Of a stretch of DNA of 64,000 nt, positions 28,163 to 37,888 are shown piece after piece. Location of the stretch: contig CM042686.1 of assembly GCA_023614405.1 (NCBI GenBank), positions 348,448,329-348,512,328 on the forward strand. The letters are read 5' to 3'. The position numbers and the translations under genes were made by a program. Numbering within the stretch: the first letter of the stretch is position 1; each line of letters opens with the position of its first letter. The notes under the pieces were generated by a model. That model worked only from the letters and a program-made list of their open reading frames with translations, was not told where the DNA came from and made no database searches. This DNA comes from Avena insularis (Eukaryota > Streptophyta > Magnoliopsida > Poales > Poaceae).

Positions 28163-28540
28163 ATGAAGCGTACGCGTGGAGACGAGCCGGAGGTGAAGCC
28201 AGTTGAAGGCATAGGAGCAGATGGCTCGGTCGTCGCCAAGCAGGCGGAGGCGTCTTCTCCGGGAACGAACGCCGCTCATTGCTGCGCCATTGAGGATTCG
28301 AGCTCATCCATCCAGCCAGTAGCCGTCGCTGCCGAGGAGCAGGTGGCCGACAACATCGTGGCCGCCAACATCGTGGTGCCGGCAGCAGATCTGGATGGGA
28401 GGCAGGTGGAAGGCGGAGGCAATCCGGTGCTCTACATCAACGACCCCATCGCTGTCCAAGAAATCTTCGACGCAATCATGGATAATGACGAGTTCGAGGA
28501 GGAGGTCCCTGATGAGGAGTCCGAGGTACTACGTTGCTAG
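28163..28540 (+). CDS. Acidic N-terminal exon of a putative small zf-XS-like gene
   Basis: The first ATG after the TATA box (context GCGCCATGAAG) opens 125 codons to a stop at 28540. The product starts basic (MKRTRGDEPE), then is rich in Ala, Val and Glu, and ends in an acidic run with EFEEEVPDEESE. GC content rises sharply over flanking sequence, as in grass exons. I infer that it is the first exon of a gene continuing at about 30.1 kb. GAG^GTACTACG at 28525/28526 is a good donor, the acidic run resumes in the downstream block as a five-Asp tract, and the two blocks lie on the same strand with AT-rich sequence between. The donor is phase 0, and I find no phase-0 AG in the downstream open stretch, so the splice is unresolved. 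Alternatives are a 125-aa single-exon gene or an extra exon. The function is unknown. Confidence 0.5.
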   Translation: MKRTRGDEPEVKPVEGIGADGSVVAKQAEASSPGTNAAHCCAIEDSSSSIQPVAVAAEEQVADNIVAANIVVPAADLDGRQVEGGGNPVLYINDPIAVQEIFDAIMDNDEFEEEVPDEESEVLRC

Positions 28541-28774
28541 CTTCTCTAGTCGCAGCCGCAGATTTCACTGTTCATACGTAGGATTTGCTCAATCGTGTAC
28601 AGATTCTTTTGCTCTTGAAGTAGGGTAGTATACATATGACGCGATCGGTCGATTGGTGCATCTGCCATCTAGTCACAAAACCCCAATCTGTCTAGTCACA
28701 AAACCCCAATCTGCTCATCTACCATCTAGTTAAGTTTGCTAATTGAGTGTTAATTTCGATACACAACATGCCTA

Positions 28775-29935
28775 TAACATTATATTTCTATTCCTTACTG
28801 ATCCCAATGATTCAATTTTGCCCCAAAATAGTGCAAGGGTATCTGATGGTGTCGTTTTCTTAGGGATGGTTAGTGAACCTGAGGCAGCAATGCACATAAA
28901 CAATATAGGTTGTGATGTTGGTATTTTGGTTCTCCGAATCCATCTATGAAAAAATGAGGCCCTAAATTTATTCTCATATGGAACCTATATATATAATATT
29001 TGTATTGTTTCTGATATATAAATGCGTCGTATGATGCATATGTATATCCCTGAATATTGTTTTGTACGATTACATTTCAATTTCTTACTGTAGCCAATGA
29101 TTCAAATTTGCCCCAAAGAGAGGCAGACACATTGGTGTCAGATTTTTTCAGGGATGAGTTAGCGAACCTGGGGCCATGTACAAGATGAATATAAACTATG
29201 CAATTGTTACTTGGTTTGCTTACGCCATCCCTGAAGAAACTTATGAGGTCACAATCCTTATTCTACATTCATAGAACTATGATATTTGAATTATCTATTC
29301 CATGCATTCATAGTGTATAAGAATTACATTTCAGTTTGTCACCGAGGCCGATGATTGAAATTTTCCCTAAAAAAGTTCAAGGGGAGACACGTATGATGGT
29401 GTCATGTTTTAGAGATGGGTTGGTCAACCTGAGGAAGCAATGCACACAAACAATATAGGTTGTGCTGTTGGTACTTTGGTTCTCCAACTCCATCTCTGAA
29501 ACAAATTATGAGGCCCCTGATTTATTCTCATATGGAACTACATATATGATCCTTGATTTGTTTCTGATCTTTGAATGATTCGTATGATGCATATGTAAAT
29601 GAATGGTTTTGATCATAAGTATTTTTAACATGTACCTAAAGATTAATTTTTTGGTTTTTTATTTATAATTACAGTATTTAGGCTTGTTTTTACACCTGAC
29701 TATGTATATCCCTGAATAATGTTTTGTACGATTATATTTCAATTTCTTATTATGGCCAATGATTCCAATATGTCCCAAAATAGAGGCAAACACATTGGTG
29801 TCAGATTTTTTTAGGGATGAGTTAGTGAACCTGGGGCGATGTACAAGAACAATATAGGTTGTGCAATTGTTACTTGGTTCACTAACTCCATCCCTGAAGA
29901 AACTTATGAGGCTGCAATCTTTATTCTACATACAC
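28775..29935. repeat. A-B-A-B tandem duplication within the presumed intron
   Basis: Four related segments share a core of CCAATGATTCAA, then GCCCCAAAA, then a stretch ending GGGATG..TAG.GAACCTG. The GAACCTG anchors lie at about 28873, 29162, 29423 and 29825. Segments 1 and 3 share GAGGCAGCAATGCACA, AACAATATAGGTTGTG and TTGGTTCTCC. Segments 2 and 4 share TATCCCTGAATA, CACATTGGTGTCAGATTTTT and CATCCCTGAAGAAACTTATGAGG. The pattern is best explained by an ancient duplication giving A and B, followed by a tandem duplication of the AB dimer. No coding frame is conserved across copies. Confidence 0.8.
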
Positions 29936-30092
29936 TCTGATGCAATTATTTGTCATTGTGTTGAGATGAAATGATATATGAACTGATCAAACTATTGCTG
30001 AGATGCTTTCTCTTTGATATCCATGGATATATTGTCTTACATATACATGTTGTCAATTCTTGAGTTGTAATACAATTAAATCATATGTATGA

Positions 30093-30434
30093 GTTCTAAG
30101 TTATGTTCTTAAAAATCAACATGATGATGATGATGATGAAGTGGACGATAGCAAGGAATCCAGGGACAACGGGAGCCGCTACGTGCTGAGGCGGTTACGG
30201 TGTGGGCTAATCTGTTTCTACCGTAGGGGGAGACTATTTTGCCCATTCTGTGGCAGAGCAATCAACGTGGACCTTGATAGCATGATCCAGCATGCGGTGG
30301 GCGTTGCCAGAGGCGGAGGCAAAAGGCATAAGCCGATTACCTTGGCGCAGCACACAGCCTTCGGCAAATTCCTCCAGGATTATGTCAGGACTGGCCTCTA
30401 TCCCATCGACTATGTTGTCCCTGCCTCCTGCTGA
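30093..30434 (+). CDS. C-terminal exon with zf-XS-like Cys2His2 region
   Basis: An open frame runs from 30093 to the TGA at 30434, and the exon start is undefined. It begins with a (GAT)5 acidic tract (DDDDDEVDDSKE), then YVLRRLRCGLICFYRRGRLF, then CPFCGRAINVDLDSMIQHAV and a Gly/Arg/Lys linker, then AQHTAFGKFLQDYVR, ending in PASC. The CPxC, xxQHA and xQHxAFxKFL spacing resembles the zf-XS zinc finger found in plant SGS3/FDM-like proteins of small-RNA pathways, where the finger precedes an XS domain. No XS or coiled-coil region is present, so this may be a truncated relative or an independent grass family. The domain match is pattern recognition, not a computed hit. The block lies 1.55 kb downstream of the acidic exon with AT-rich sequence between. 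Confidence 0.55.
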   Translation, partial: VLSYVLKNQHDDDDDEVDDSKESRDNGSRYVLRRLRCGLICFYRRGRLFCPFCGRAINVDLDSMIQHAVGVARGGGKRHKPITLAQHTAFGKFLQDYVRTGLYPIDYVVPASC

Positions 30435-30789
30435 TATGCCCCTGCTCTGCTAGGATTCTCCGTGTCCCGGCCTCCTGCTGCTGCCCCTGCTTTTATTTTT
30501 TCTTAGTTAATTATTATTACCTGTGTGTGGCATGTAAGACAATATATCTGCGTGGTGTCTGTGGTGAACCTTCCATATATATATATATTAATGTACTCCT
30601 TTATATGGAGTACCTTAAAATTTTTAGTGTTCAATTATATTACTGATCATGCTCATGCACACTACAAAATATTTCTAGTGCTCGATTATATTATAATTGT
30701 CAAGGAATATATCAACAAGTTAAATTGGTTGAAATTTCATATTGAAGTAGCTAAATGATCTCACATCAGTGGTGGACGTTCGCATAAGC
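30435..30789 (+). other. Presumed 3' UTR and flank of the island gene
   Basis: After the stop comes CCTGCTGCTGCCCCTGC, echoing the last codons, then an AT-rich tract with a (TA)n run near 30575-30590. This fits a grass 3' UTR, but I see no decisive polyadenylation signal. Confidence 0.4.
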
Positions 30790-30850
30790 TGAATGCATCA
30801 GCCAAAGACCTTGGCACGACACACAGTCTTCAGCAAATTCCTTTCAGGTT
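30790..30850 (+). pseudogene. Degenerate second copy of the zf-XS-like exon
   Basis: ACCTTGGCACGACACACAG, then TCTTCAGCAAATTCC, then TTTCAGG at about 30809-30847 matches ACCTTGGCGCAGCACACAG, CCTTCGGCAAATTCCTCCAGG at about 30339-30378 inside the coding exon. The match corresponds to the segment encoding TLAQHTAFGKFLQ. Flanking similarity fades on both sides, so this is a short, decayed partial duplication lying about 470 bp downstream of its source. Confidence 0.65.
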
Positions 30851-31461
30851 CAACAATGGGTTGCCGCCGCCCAGCTCCGAATTCGCCTACAGGTTCAACA
30901 TGACAGAACTTGAGCTACCTCAGAGACCTCGGTAGGGGTGGCAGAATTGGTGCGGGTGCGACCACGGTGACGGCAAGCTCGGATTCTGGAGGAGGAAAAC
31001 AGGACCGAGCATGGTCGACGTAGTGACAGATCTCACCAGGAACCAATTCGCGTCCCCGAGCTATGCCATGGGTGTGGCCATGGTAAGGGCGAGCTCCGAC
31101 TCGGGATGGGGAGGAGAGCGGGGCTGAGCAGGTTCGTCATGTCCCAGCTCCTCGCCATGGCCGCGACCACAGATTGCCGCTCTGGGGAAGAAGAAGACGC
31201 GTAATGGATGCAGGCGCCAACGCTGCAAGCCTAATTGACGCCTAAGCGACAAGAGCGACATAACTGCGAGAACTAACAGGGGGGCCCAACTTGACGGTCG
31301 TTAGCCTAATATTTTGTATTGAAACGTAAAGTTAAATTCATGCCGAAAAAGACCCCCTTAGTATTTGGCACGCCAACTCTAGTCATCGCAACTGATTATA
31401 GGCAACTTGGGTACCGCGTTGCCTGGGCGCCCCAACTTTTGGGCCGTAAAATGATATTATC
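30851..31461. other. GC-rich anonymous segment left of the truncated LTR
   Basis: This segment is GC-rich with several short open frames on both strands and no recognisable domain. It holds two related stretches, one with GGTGACGGCAAGCTCGGATTC near 30968 and one with GTAAGGGCGAGCTCCGACTC near 31082, suggesting a decayed duplication. It does not match element 3, so the expected 3' remainder of that element is missing here. Confidence 0.4.
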
Positions 31462-33270
31462 CTCCTCAGCACACTCCGAACAATCTAACGAATCACAAAC
31501 TCCAATCACAACTTGCACAAAACATTGCCACAAAAGTAATTATGCATGCATGCAACATGGTAATATGCAAAGATGGGTTCAAATTCGATCAATAAAATTA
31601 TTCAGGGGTGGTATTGTGTTGGGGATGTAATTACTATCAATTTCCCATGAATTTCAAGTAATTCGGACTATTACTTCATTAAATAAGCCCATAAATATAT
31701 CTACCCTTCAAATCTACCATGAAACAGATCCATGCACCCTAAGCAAGATTTACGAATTTTAAACAGTAGACCTCGTAGATACAAAGCCAACGCAACAAGC
31801 ATCAACTAAAACAAAGTTACGATTATTTTCCTAGAATTAAAATACTCCAATCTAGACTTTAAATCCTACCACAAAAACAGTAGAGTAAACTAACAATGTT
31901 ATTGCAGATCTGTGTTCTACAGAATTTTTTGAATCCAACGGTATATTATACGCAATTTTTGACTAAGTATTCGAATTATTATGAATTTTACAAGATTAAA
32001 GCAATAATCTGCCTAATTAAAAATTATATACCTGACTGATCCAACACGCGGCAACAAGTGGCAGTGCGGGATTGGCCCAGCTAGGCACGCGACACTGACA
32101 CGGCACGCTGACGCCGAGCGTGCGACGCGGCGCAGCGCTATTCGCCGATACCGCTTCGGTCTAGAGGATCTAATCTACATAGTTCGTACATGATATAATG
32201 GATGCAGGTGATGACGGTTTACCAGCGGCGGCGGGCAACGATGATGAAGACGGTGGCGGCAGCGGCGGGCTCGGTGGTCGACATGGGCAGCGTTCCGGTG
32301 ACTTCCCGAGATGGCGAAGTGGTCCACGACCTGCGGTAGGTAGTGGCGGTAACGATCACGACCTCTTCTTCCGTCCTCCTAGTCCCAATCGGCGTCCTCC
32401 TTCGGCTGCTATCCTCGGACTCTAGCGAAGCTCCAGCGATGAATCGCGGGCGGCACAGGCTCCTGTTCAGAGGAATAAGAGTGTGGGGCGACGCAGTCGT
32501 TAGCTGCGGTTGTGAAAGACAGAAGGGGGAAAACAGGGGGCCTAGGGAACAACGGGGGTGACTCACCTACCAAAGCTTCGCGATGGCGGCTCCGGCGAGA
32601 TCGAATGGACCTCGATATTGACAGACCGGTGGAAGGTTGGTGAAATAGAATTAGGGTTTTGGGGCGGCATGCCGAGGGTTCTTTATAGGCGTCTTGGATT
32701 GGCGCGGGGGTTGCGGAGGCAGCTCTGGTTCGGCCGGAGGTTGTTCGGCACACGGCGGCGCTCACGTATCCATCCTAGTCTCTGCGGGATAGACGATGGG
32801 GTGTGGCCCCCTGGTCAGCGGCAGCAGCTGGCGGGCTGTGGCGCCTCAGTTCCTAGGCGGCCCAGCTACGCTGGCAGCTGCTTGCTGCTCCATGCAGATC
32901 TTGTAGGTAGGCTGCAGGCTGGTCTAGCTTGGCCCGCTTAGGTTAGTTTTTTTGTATTTTTCTTTTATCTTTTCTGTTTCACAATTTCTTTAATAACTTT
33001 TGCATTTTAACTCCAAATTTAATGAATTTAGTCTCTAAAAATTTGTAAAAAGGAGGAGATCAACATAGGATCATAAAATGACACTTCTGCAAGGATTTAG
33101 AAGGTTAGGTTTAATATAAACCCTTCTTGTCTTTATATGACTATATGAGAAATCAACATAGGGTTTAGGGAAAAGGATTTTGATGCATCTTTATTGTGTG
33201 ATGCCATGATGCAAATGATATGATGCATGCTTCTAGTAACATCTGGAATATCCAAATTTGGGATGTTACA
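31462..33270 (-). repeat. Element 2 3' LTR, truncated
   Basis: This 1809-bp segment aligns along its length with 40321-42124 of the other LTR. Both end ACATCTGGAATAT.(C/A)AAATTTGGGATGTTACA, which is the minus-strand TGTAACATCCC start. Homology stops at 31462, where CTCCTCAG is shared but the preceding bases differ. About 1.34 kb of the LTR's distal end and any target-site duplication are therefore missing. A TATA box (TATAAAG, minus) lies at 32681-32687. Confidence 0.9.
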
Positions 33271-33285
33271 AACCTACCCCCTTAA
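33271..33285 (-). other. Element 2 polypurine tract
   Basis: The minus strand reads TTAAGGGGGTAGGTT directly before TGTAACATCC, the start of the 3' LTR. This is the expected position and composition of the plus-strand priming site. Confidence 0.85.
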
Positions 33286-33608
33286 GAAGAATCTCGTCCT
33301 CGAGATTGAGGTTGGCTAGCAAATAGGTGTGGGTGTTTCGTCTTCAGGTCATCCTCACGTTCGCACGTGGCTTCTCTCTTGGAATGGTGACTCCATTGAA
33401 CTTTGCAAAACCTGATGGTCTTGATACGAGTAATCCTCTCGGCTATTTCCAGAATCTTGGTAGGTTTTTTCTCATAAGTGAGATTGTTTTCCAACTGAAC
33501 CTCATCCAGGGGGACTGTATCCCTTAGCGTTGTTTCAGCCATCTCCAGGTGACACTTCTTTAGTTGTGACACATGGAATACATCGTGAACCGTCAGTACT
33601 TCAGGCAA
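33282..33608 (-). pseudogene. Element 2 integrase C-terminal chromodomain-like tail
   Basis: About 108 codons contain VHDVFHVSQLKKC, then a stretch with VPLDEVQLENNLTYEKKP and ILEIAERITRIKTI, and VQWSHHSKREATCEREDDLK. This is the typical C-terminal module of grass chromoviruses, which is thought to guide integration to heterochromatin. The usual Trp in EATWERE is Cys here. The frame ends at the PPT, so the C-terminus is intact. It is separated from the integrase core by frame disruptions at 33609-33853. Confidence 0.85.
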
Positions 33609-33853
33609 CTACAACTGATAGGCAACCTCCCCACTAAGAGCCAAAATCTTATAGGGCCCTATGAATCGAGGTGCCAACTTACCCTTGATTCCAAATCTCT
33701 TAACTCCTCGTAGTGGTGAAACACAGAGATATGCATGGTCTCCTACTTCATAAGTTACATCGCTGCGCTTGGAATCAGCATAACTCTTTTGCCTAGATTG
33801 GGCTACCTTTAACCTGTCTTGAATCTCCCTTACCTTTTCTTCGGCATCCTTGA

Positions 33854-34532
33854 TCAGCTCAGGTCCAAAAAACTACGTTCTCCAACTCCATTCCATAGCA
33901 GCGGAGTTCTACACTTCATGCCATATAGAACTTCAATTGGGGCCATCTTGATACTAGTTTGATAACTATTGTTGTACGAGAACTCCGCATATGGAAAGTT
34001 GTCATCCCAACTAGCCCCATAGTATAGGGAACAAGCTCTCAACATGTTCTCTAGGATCTGGTTAACTCTTTCTGTTTGATCATCCTTTTGTGGGTGGAAA
34101 GAAGTACTAAACTCCAATCGTGTCCCTAGAGATTCGTGTAACTGTCGCCAAATCTTCATGGTGAACTGGGAACCACTGTCAGAGATAATTCCCTTAGGAA
34201 CCATTCAGACTTACAATCCTTGACATATAAATCTTGGGGAGTTTGGCACTCATATAGGTGGTCTTTACGGGAATGAAGTGAGCCACCTTGGTGAAATGAT
34301 CAACTACCACCCAGATAGAGTCATACTCAGAACAAGTCTGGGGTAGTCTTGTGATAAAGTCCATGCCAACCTTGTCCCACTTCCAGTCGGGCACAGGTAA
34401 TGTCTGAAGCATCCCTGCTGGCTTCTGGTGCTTGGCCTTAACTCTGTTGCATACATCACACAAATAAATGTACTCGGCAATTTCTCTTTTCAAATTATTC
34501 CACCAGAATCTATCCTTCACATCCATGTACAT
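33854..34532 (-). pseudogene. Element 2 integrase core, frameshifted
   Basis: Two overlapping frames make up the integrase. The first (34532-34194) has the CDVCNRVK zinc-finger cysteines, with the His part just upstream across an in-frame TAA near 34557, and VGMDFITRLP with the first catalytic Asp and VVVDHFTK. The second (34204-33854) has GIISDSGSQFT with the second Asp, HPQKDDQTERVNQ with the catalytic Glu, and EVLYGMKCRTPL. The frameshift falls between the first and second Asp. All three acidic residues are present, so the lesions are the shift and stops. Confidence 0.9.
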
Positions 34533-34817
34533 CTTTGTATTACCAGGATGAATTGATTAAGGTGAATCGTGAGCCTCCTGCATAATTAACTTCCTGATAT
34601 CAGGGTCATCGGGAACACACAAACGCTTCTCATACCAAAGTGTTCCTTGTTCATCCATATGGAACCCTTTTGCTTTACCCTTGCTTCTGTTAACTTTTAT
34701 TTCTTCCAACTCTTTGTCCCCCTTCTGGGCCTCTTTGATTCAGTCTTGAAGTGTTGGCAGTATCTCCATAGTCACTAAGTATCCTTTCGGAACTATTTCT
34801 AGCCTGAGATCCTTGAA

Positions 34818-36355
34818 CTATTCGCACAATTCCTTTGGGAGTTCTCGCACGGTAAGTCCATTTACATAGACTTTCCGGCTTAAAGCATCAGCGACAACAT
34901 TGGCTTTTCCAGGATGGTATGGCAGGTCCAGGTCATAGTCCTTGATGAGTTCAAGCAATCTCCTTTGCCTCATATTTAACTCCTTTTGGGTGAAGATATA
35001 TTTCAGACTCTTGTGATCCGTGAACACATCACAATGTTTGCCCATGAGGTAATGTCTCCATACCTTGAGCGCATGCACAACTGATGCTAGTTCCAAATCA
35101 TGTGTGGGGTAGTTATTCTCATGGTTCTTAAGTTGCCGAGAGGCGTATGACACTACCTTCCCATCTTGCATCAGTACACTACAAAGTCCTTGTCGAGAAG
35201 CATCACAATAGACTTGGAAATCCTTCTAGATATCAGGTAGACACAAAACTGGTGCTGTTACTAGGCGCTTCTTCAATTCTTGAAAACTCGCTTCACCTGC
35301 CTCGGTCCATTGCACCTTCTTTTCTTTCTTCAACAATTCGGTCATAGGTTTTGCTATCTTGGAAAAGTTTTCAATGAACCTTCGGTAATACCCTGCAAGG
35401 CCCAAGAAACTCCTGATATCACCCACATTCTTAGGCGACTCCCATTCCGTCACGGAAGCTACCTTACTTGGGTCCATGACAAATCCTTTTGCTGACACAA
35501 TATGACCTAGGAATCCCACTTCATTTAACCAGAACTCGCATTTGCTAAACTTGGCATACAACTTGTGTTCCCTTAACTTTTCCATAATTAGGCGCAGATG
35601 CCTCTCATGTTCCTTCTCATCCTTGGAGTATATGAGTATGTCATCAATGGACACCATAATAAACTTATCCAAGTACTCCATGAACACCTTGTTCATCATA
35701 GTCATGAAGTATGCCGGGGCATTGGTTAGACCAAAAGACATCACAGTATACTCATACAACCCATATCTTGTGGTGAAGGTAGTCTTGGGTACATCCTGTC
35801 TCGAATCTTTAACTGGAAGTAACCTGACCGGAGATCAATCTTAGAGAACGCACTAGCTCCAAACAGGTCATTGATATTGGGTAGAGGGTACTTGTTCTTG
35901 ATTTTCACTTCATTCAACGACCGGTAGTCCATGACTAGTCTCTTGGTTTTATCCTTCTCCACGAATAAGACAGGTGCTCCCCAAGATGACACACTTGGTT
36001 GAATGAAGCATTTGTCCAATTGCTCTCTAAGTTGTTTCTTAAGTTCCTTCAACTCATCAACGTCCATCTTGTACGGTCTTTTGGCTATCGGTCTAGTCCC
36101 AGGCATCAAGTCAATGAGAAACTCGATATCTCAGTCAGGAGGCATCCCTGGTAATTCTTCTGGAAAGACATCTGGATACTCCTTCACAATTGGTACATCC
36201 TCCAAGCTAACCCCCTTAAGAGAGTTCACCATACTTCCCTTGAGTGCAAAAGCTGACTTAAAGAGGATTCTTCTCTTTTCCGGAGTTGTGAGTGCAATCG
36301 TCCTTTTGGCACAATCTATGACTCCCTCATATTCGATCATCCAATTCATGCCCAA
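34818..36355 (-). pseudogene. Element 2 reverse transcriptase and RNase H with stops and a frameshift
   Basis: Reading on the minus strand, 36355-36131 ends the protease-RT linker (KEYPDVFPEELPGMPPD) and meets an in-frame TGA. RT then runs 36109 to about 35790 with [36 protein letters not shown] and [11 protein letters not shown] frameshift leads to 35759-35226 with MSFGLTNAP and [11 protein letters not shown], the catalytic xxDD box with Ser where Phe is usual. A TAG at 35226-35228 interrupts the same frame before RNase H. RNase H runs 35225-34818 with [21 protein letters not shown] and VVADALSRK, so the four acidic positions are visible. The polypeptide is non-functional as it stands. Confidence 0.92.
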
Positions 36356-36533
36356 AATTATGTCTAAGCCTTGTGACTCCAGAATGACTAGACTTGTGGG
36401 AAATATGTGTGTTGATCCTTAGTTCTAACCCATGGCATCCAGAGTTTGCCACTATTTCTCCTCCAGGAGAACTTACCCTTAGAGGAGTACTAATAGTCTC
36501 TGTAGGTATCTTGCCTCTATGCACAAAAACCCT

Positions 36534-36950
36534 TCATATGAATGAATGCCATGCACCAGTATCAAAAAGAACAACTGCAGGGATGGAATTAAGCTTGAAC
36601 TTACCAATCACGGAGTTTGGTGCCTCACAATCATCTTCCACGGAGACATGATTCATCGTGGCTTTGATGAATGGATTCGGCTTCTTTCCATTCCCATTTC
36701 CATGGTTGTGTCCATTGCTGTTCCCATTGCCATTCCCATTTTTCATCCTCTCAGGGCAATTAGTTGCATAATGCCCTGTCTTGTTACACTTGAAGCATGT
36801 CACCTCACTCAGATCCTTTCCATTACCATTTCCATTCCCATTGTGGTGCTTATGGCCATTATGGTTATGTCCACCATGACGATGACCATTGTGGTTGTGT
36901 CCATTATGGTTGTGGGGTGGTGGTGACGAAGTGCATTTCTTCTGGTATGG
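36534..36950 (-). pseudogene. Element 2 gag CCHC zinc knuckle and protease start
   Basis: A His/Asn/Gly-rich linker (several HNHNGH-type repeats) leads into CFKCNKTGHYATNC, a perfect C-x2-C-x4-H-x4-C knuckle. A second Asn/Gly-rich run follows, then protease with VVLFDTGAWHSFI. The DTGA active-site tetrad is intact, but Trp follows where Ser is usual. The frame then ends in TGA at 36534-36536, so most of the protease is unreadable. This block is in a different frame from the gag core upstream. Confidence 0.88.
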
Positions 36951-36979
36951 AGCTGAGTTATGCTTGTGTGAGGTGGACT

Positions 36980-37669
36980 TTAATTTCTCTTGTGGTTCTC
37001 TATACTACTTTGCTTTGATTCAACCACAACTGCCCTGTCTAGAAGCTCCTGATAGTTATCAAACTTTAGAGCCACAAGCTGAATGGATATCTCATCATTA
37101 AGTCCCCTTAAGAACTCTTCCTGCCTCTTGGCATCAGTGGAAACATCATCGGGTGCATAGCGCGCTAGCTTGTTGAAAAGGTCCCCATACTCGGAGACAG
37201 AGCGATGCAGTTGCTTCAAGTCGTGGAACTCACGTCTCTTCAGTGACATGACACCAGCAACTATGTGATGAGTACAAAAGGCCCCCTCAAACTGGTTCCA
37301 GGTGATAGCATCGATATCCGGGTTGGTCACTTGGTAGGTATCCCACAATTCAGCAACATGTCCTTCGAGTTGGTGCACGGCAAAGCGCACCCTGTCAGCT
37401 CCAACAACTTGGATGGTGTCTAACTTCTTGTTGATGGTGCGGAGGCAGTCATTCGCCACAATTGGCTCAGAGCTACTTGAGAAGGTAGGAGGGTTCAACA
37501 TCAAAAACTGAGTCAAGCGATCCTGTTGGGGCGGCGGAGGTGGTGGAGGTGGCGGGTTATTGTTGTTGTTGTTTTGCAGGTTTTGGGTGATGAGTTGGAT
37601 CGGCTAATTCTGGGAGTTCAGAAGTTGTGCAATCTCTAGAGACAGATTATTGTTCGTATGCCTCGACAT
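36980..37669 (-). pseudogene. Element 2 gag core
   Basis: The ATG at 37669-37667 (MSRHTNNNLSLEIAQLL) begins gag, but a TAG follows as codon 22. The same frame then runs through a poly-Asn and poly-Pro stretch into the capsid-like region: FAVHQLEGHVAELWDTY, FEGAFCTHHIV, FHDLKQLHRSVSEYGDLF, LARYAPDDV and RQEEFLRGLN, ending IENHKRN. These are the hallmarks of the retrotransposon gag domain (YcFlTdY-type assembly region) of grass chromoviruses. The early stop and the frame change before the zinc knuckle show that it is dead. Confidence 0.88.
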
Positions 37670-37888
37670 CTGTGGGGTTGGGGAAACAAGTTAATAAATA
37701 GATAGAAATACTAAGGAATAAACTCCTACCCTTATGTAAACACAAGAAAAGCACACGAGAAACACAAAAGGCACACATAACACAAAGTTTAACACAACTC
37801 ATCCAAGTTTAAACTAAACCAATATGGTATTTATTACAATCGCGAATAACGTTTAACCATAAAGATAAAGGTGGTCCAACTATCTACC

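Noticed and set aside
28743..28949. Open frame inside the presumed intron
   Set aside because: It lies in the A-B-A-B repeat and is not conserved in the other three copies.
32198..32941. GC-rich open frames on both strands of the element 2 LTR
   Set aside because: The second LTR copy (41.1-41.8 kb) carries indels that break these frames, so they are composition effects of GC-rich LTR sequence.
36394..37101. Plus-strand frames opposite gag and the zinc-knuckle region of element 2
   Set aside because: They are shadows of the Asn/His/Gly-rich minus-strand coding sequence; the minus frame contains the CCHC knuckle and the protease motif.
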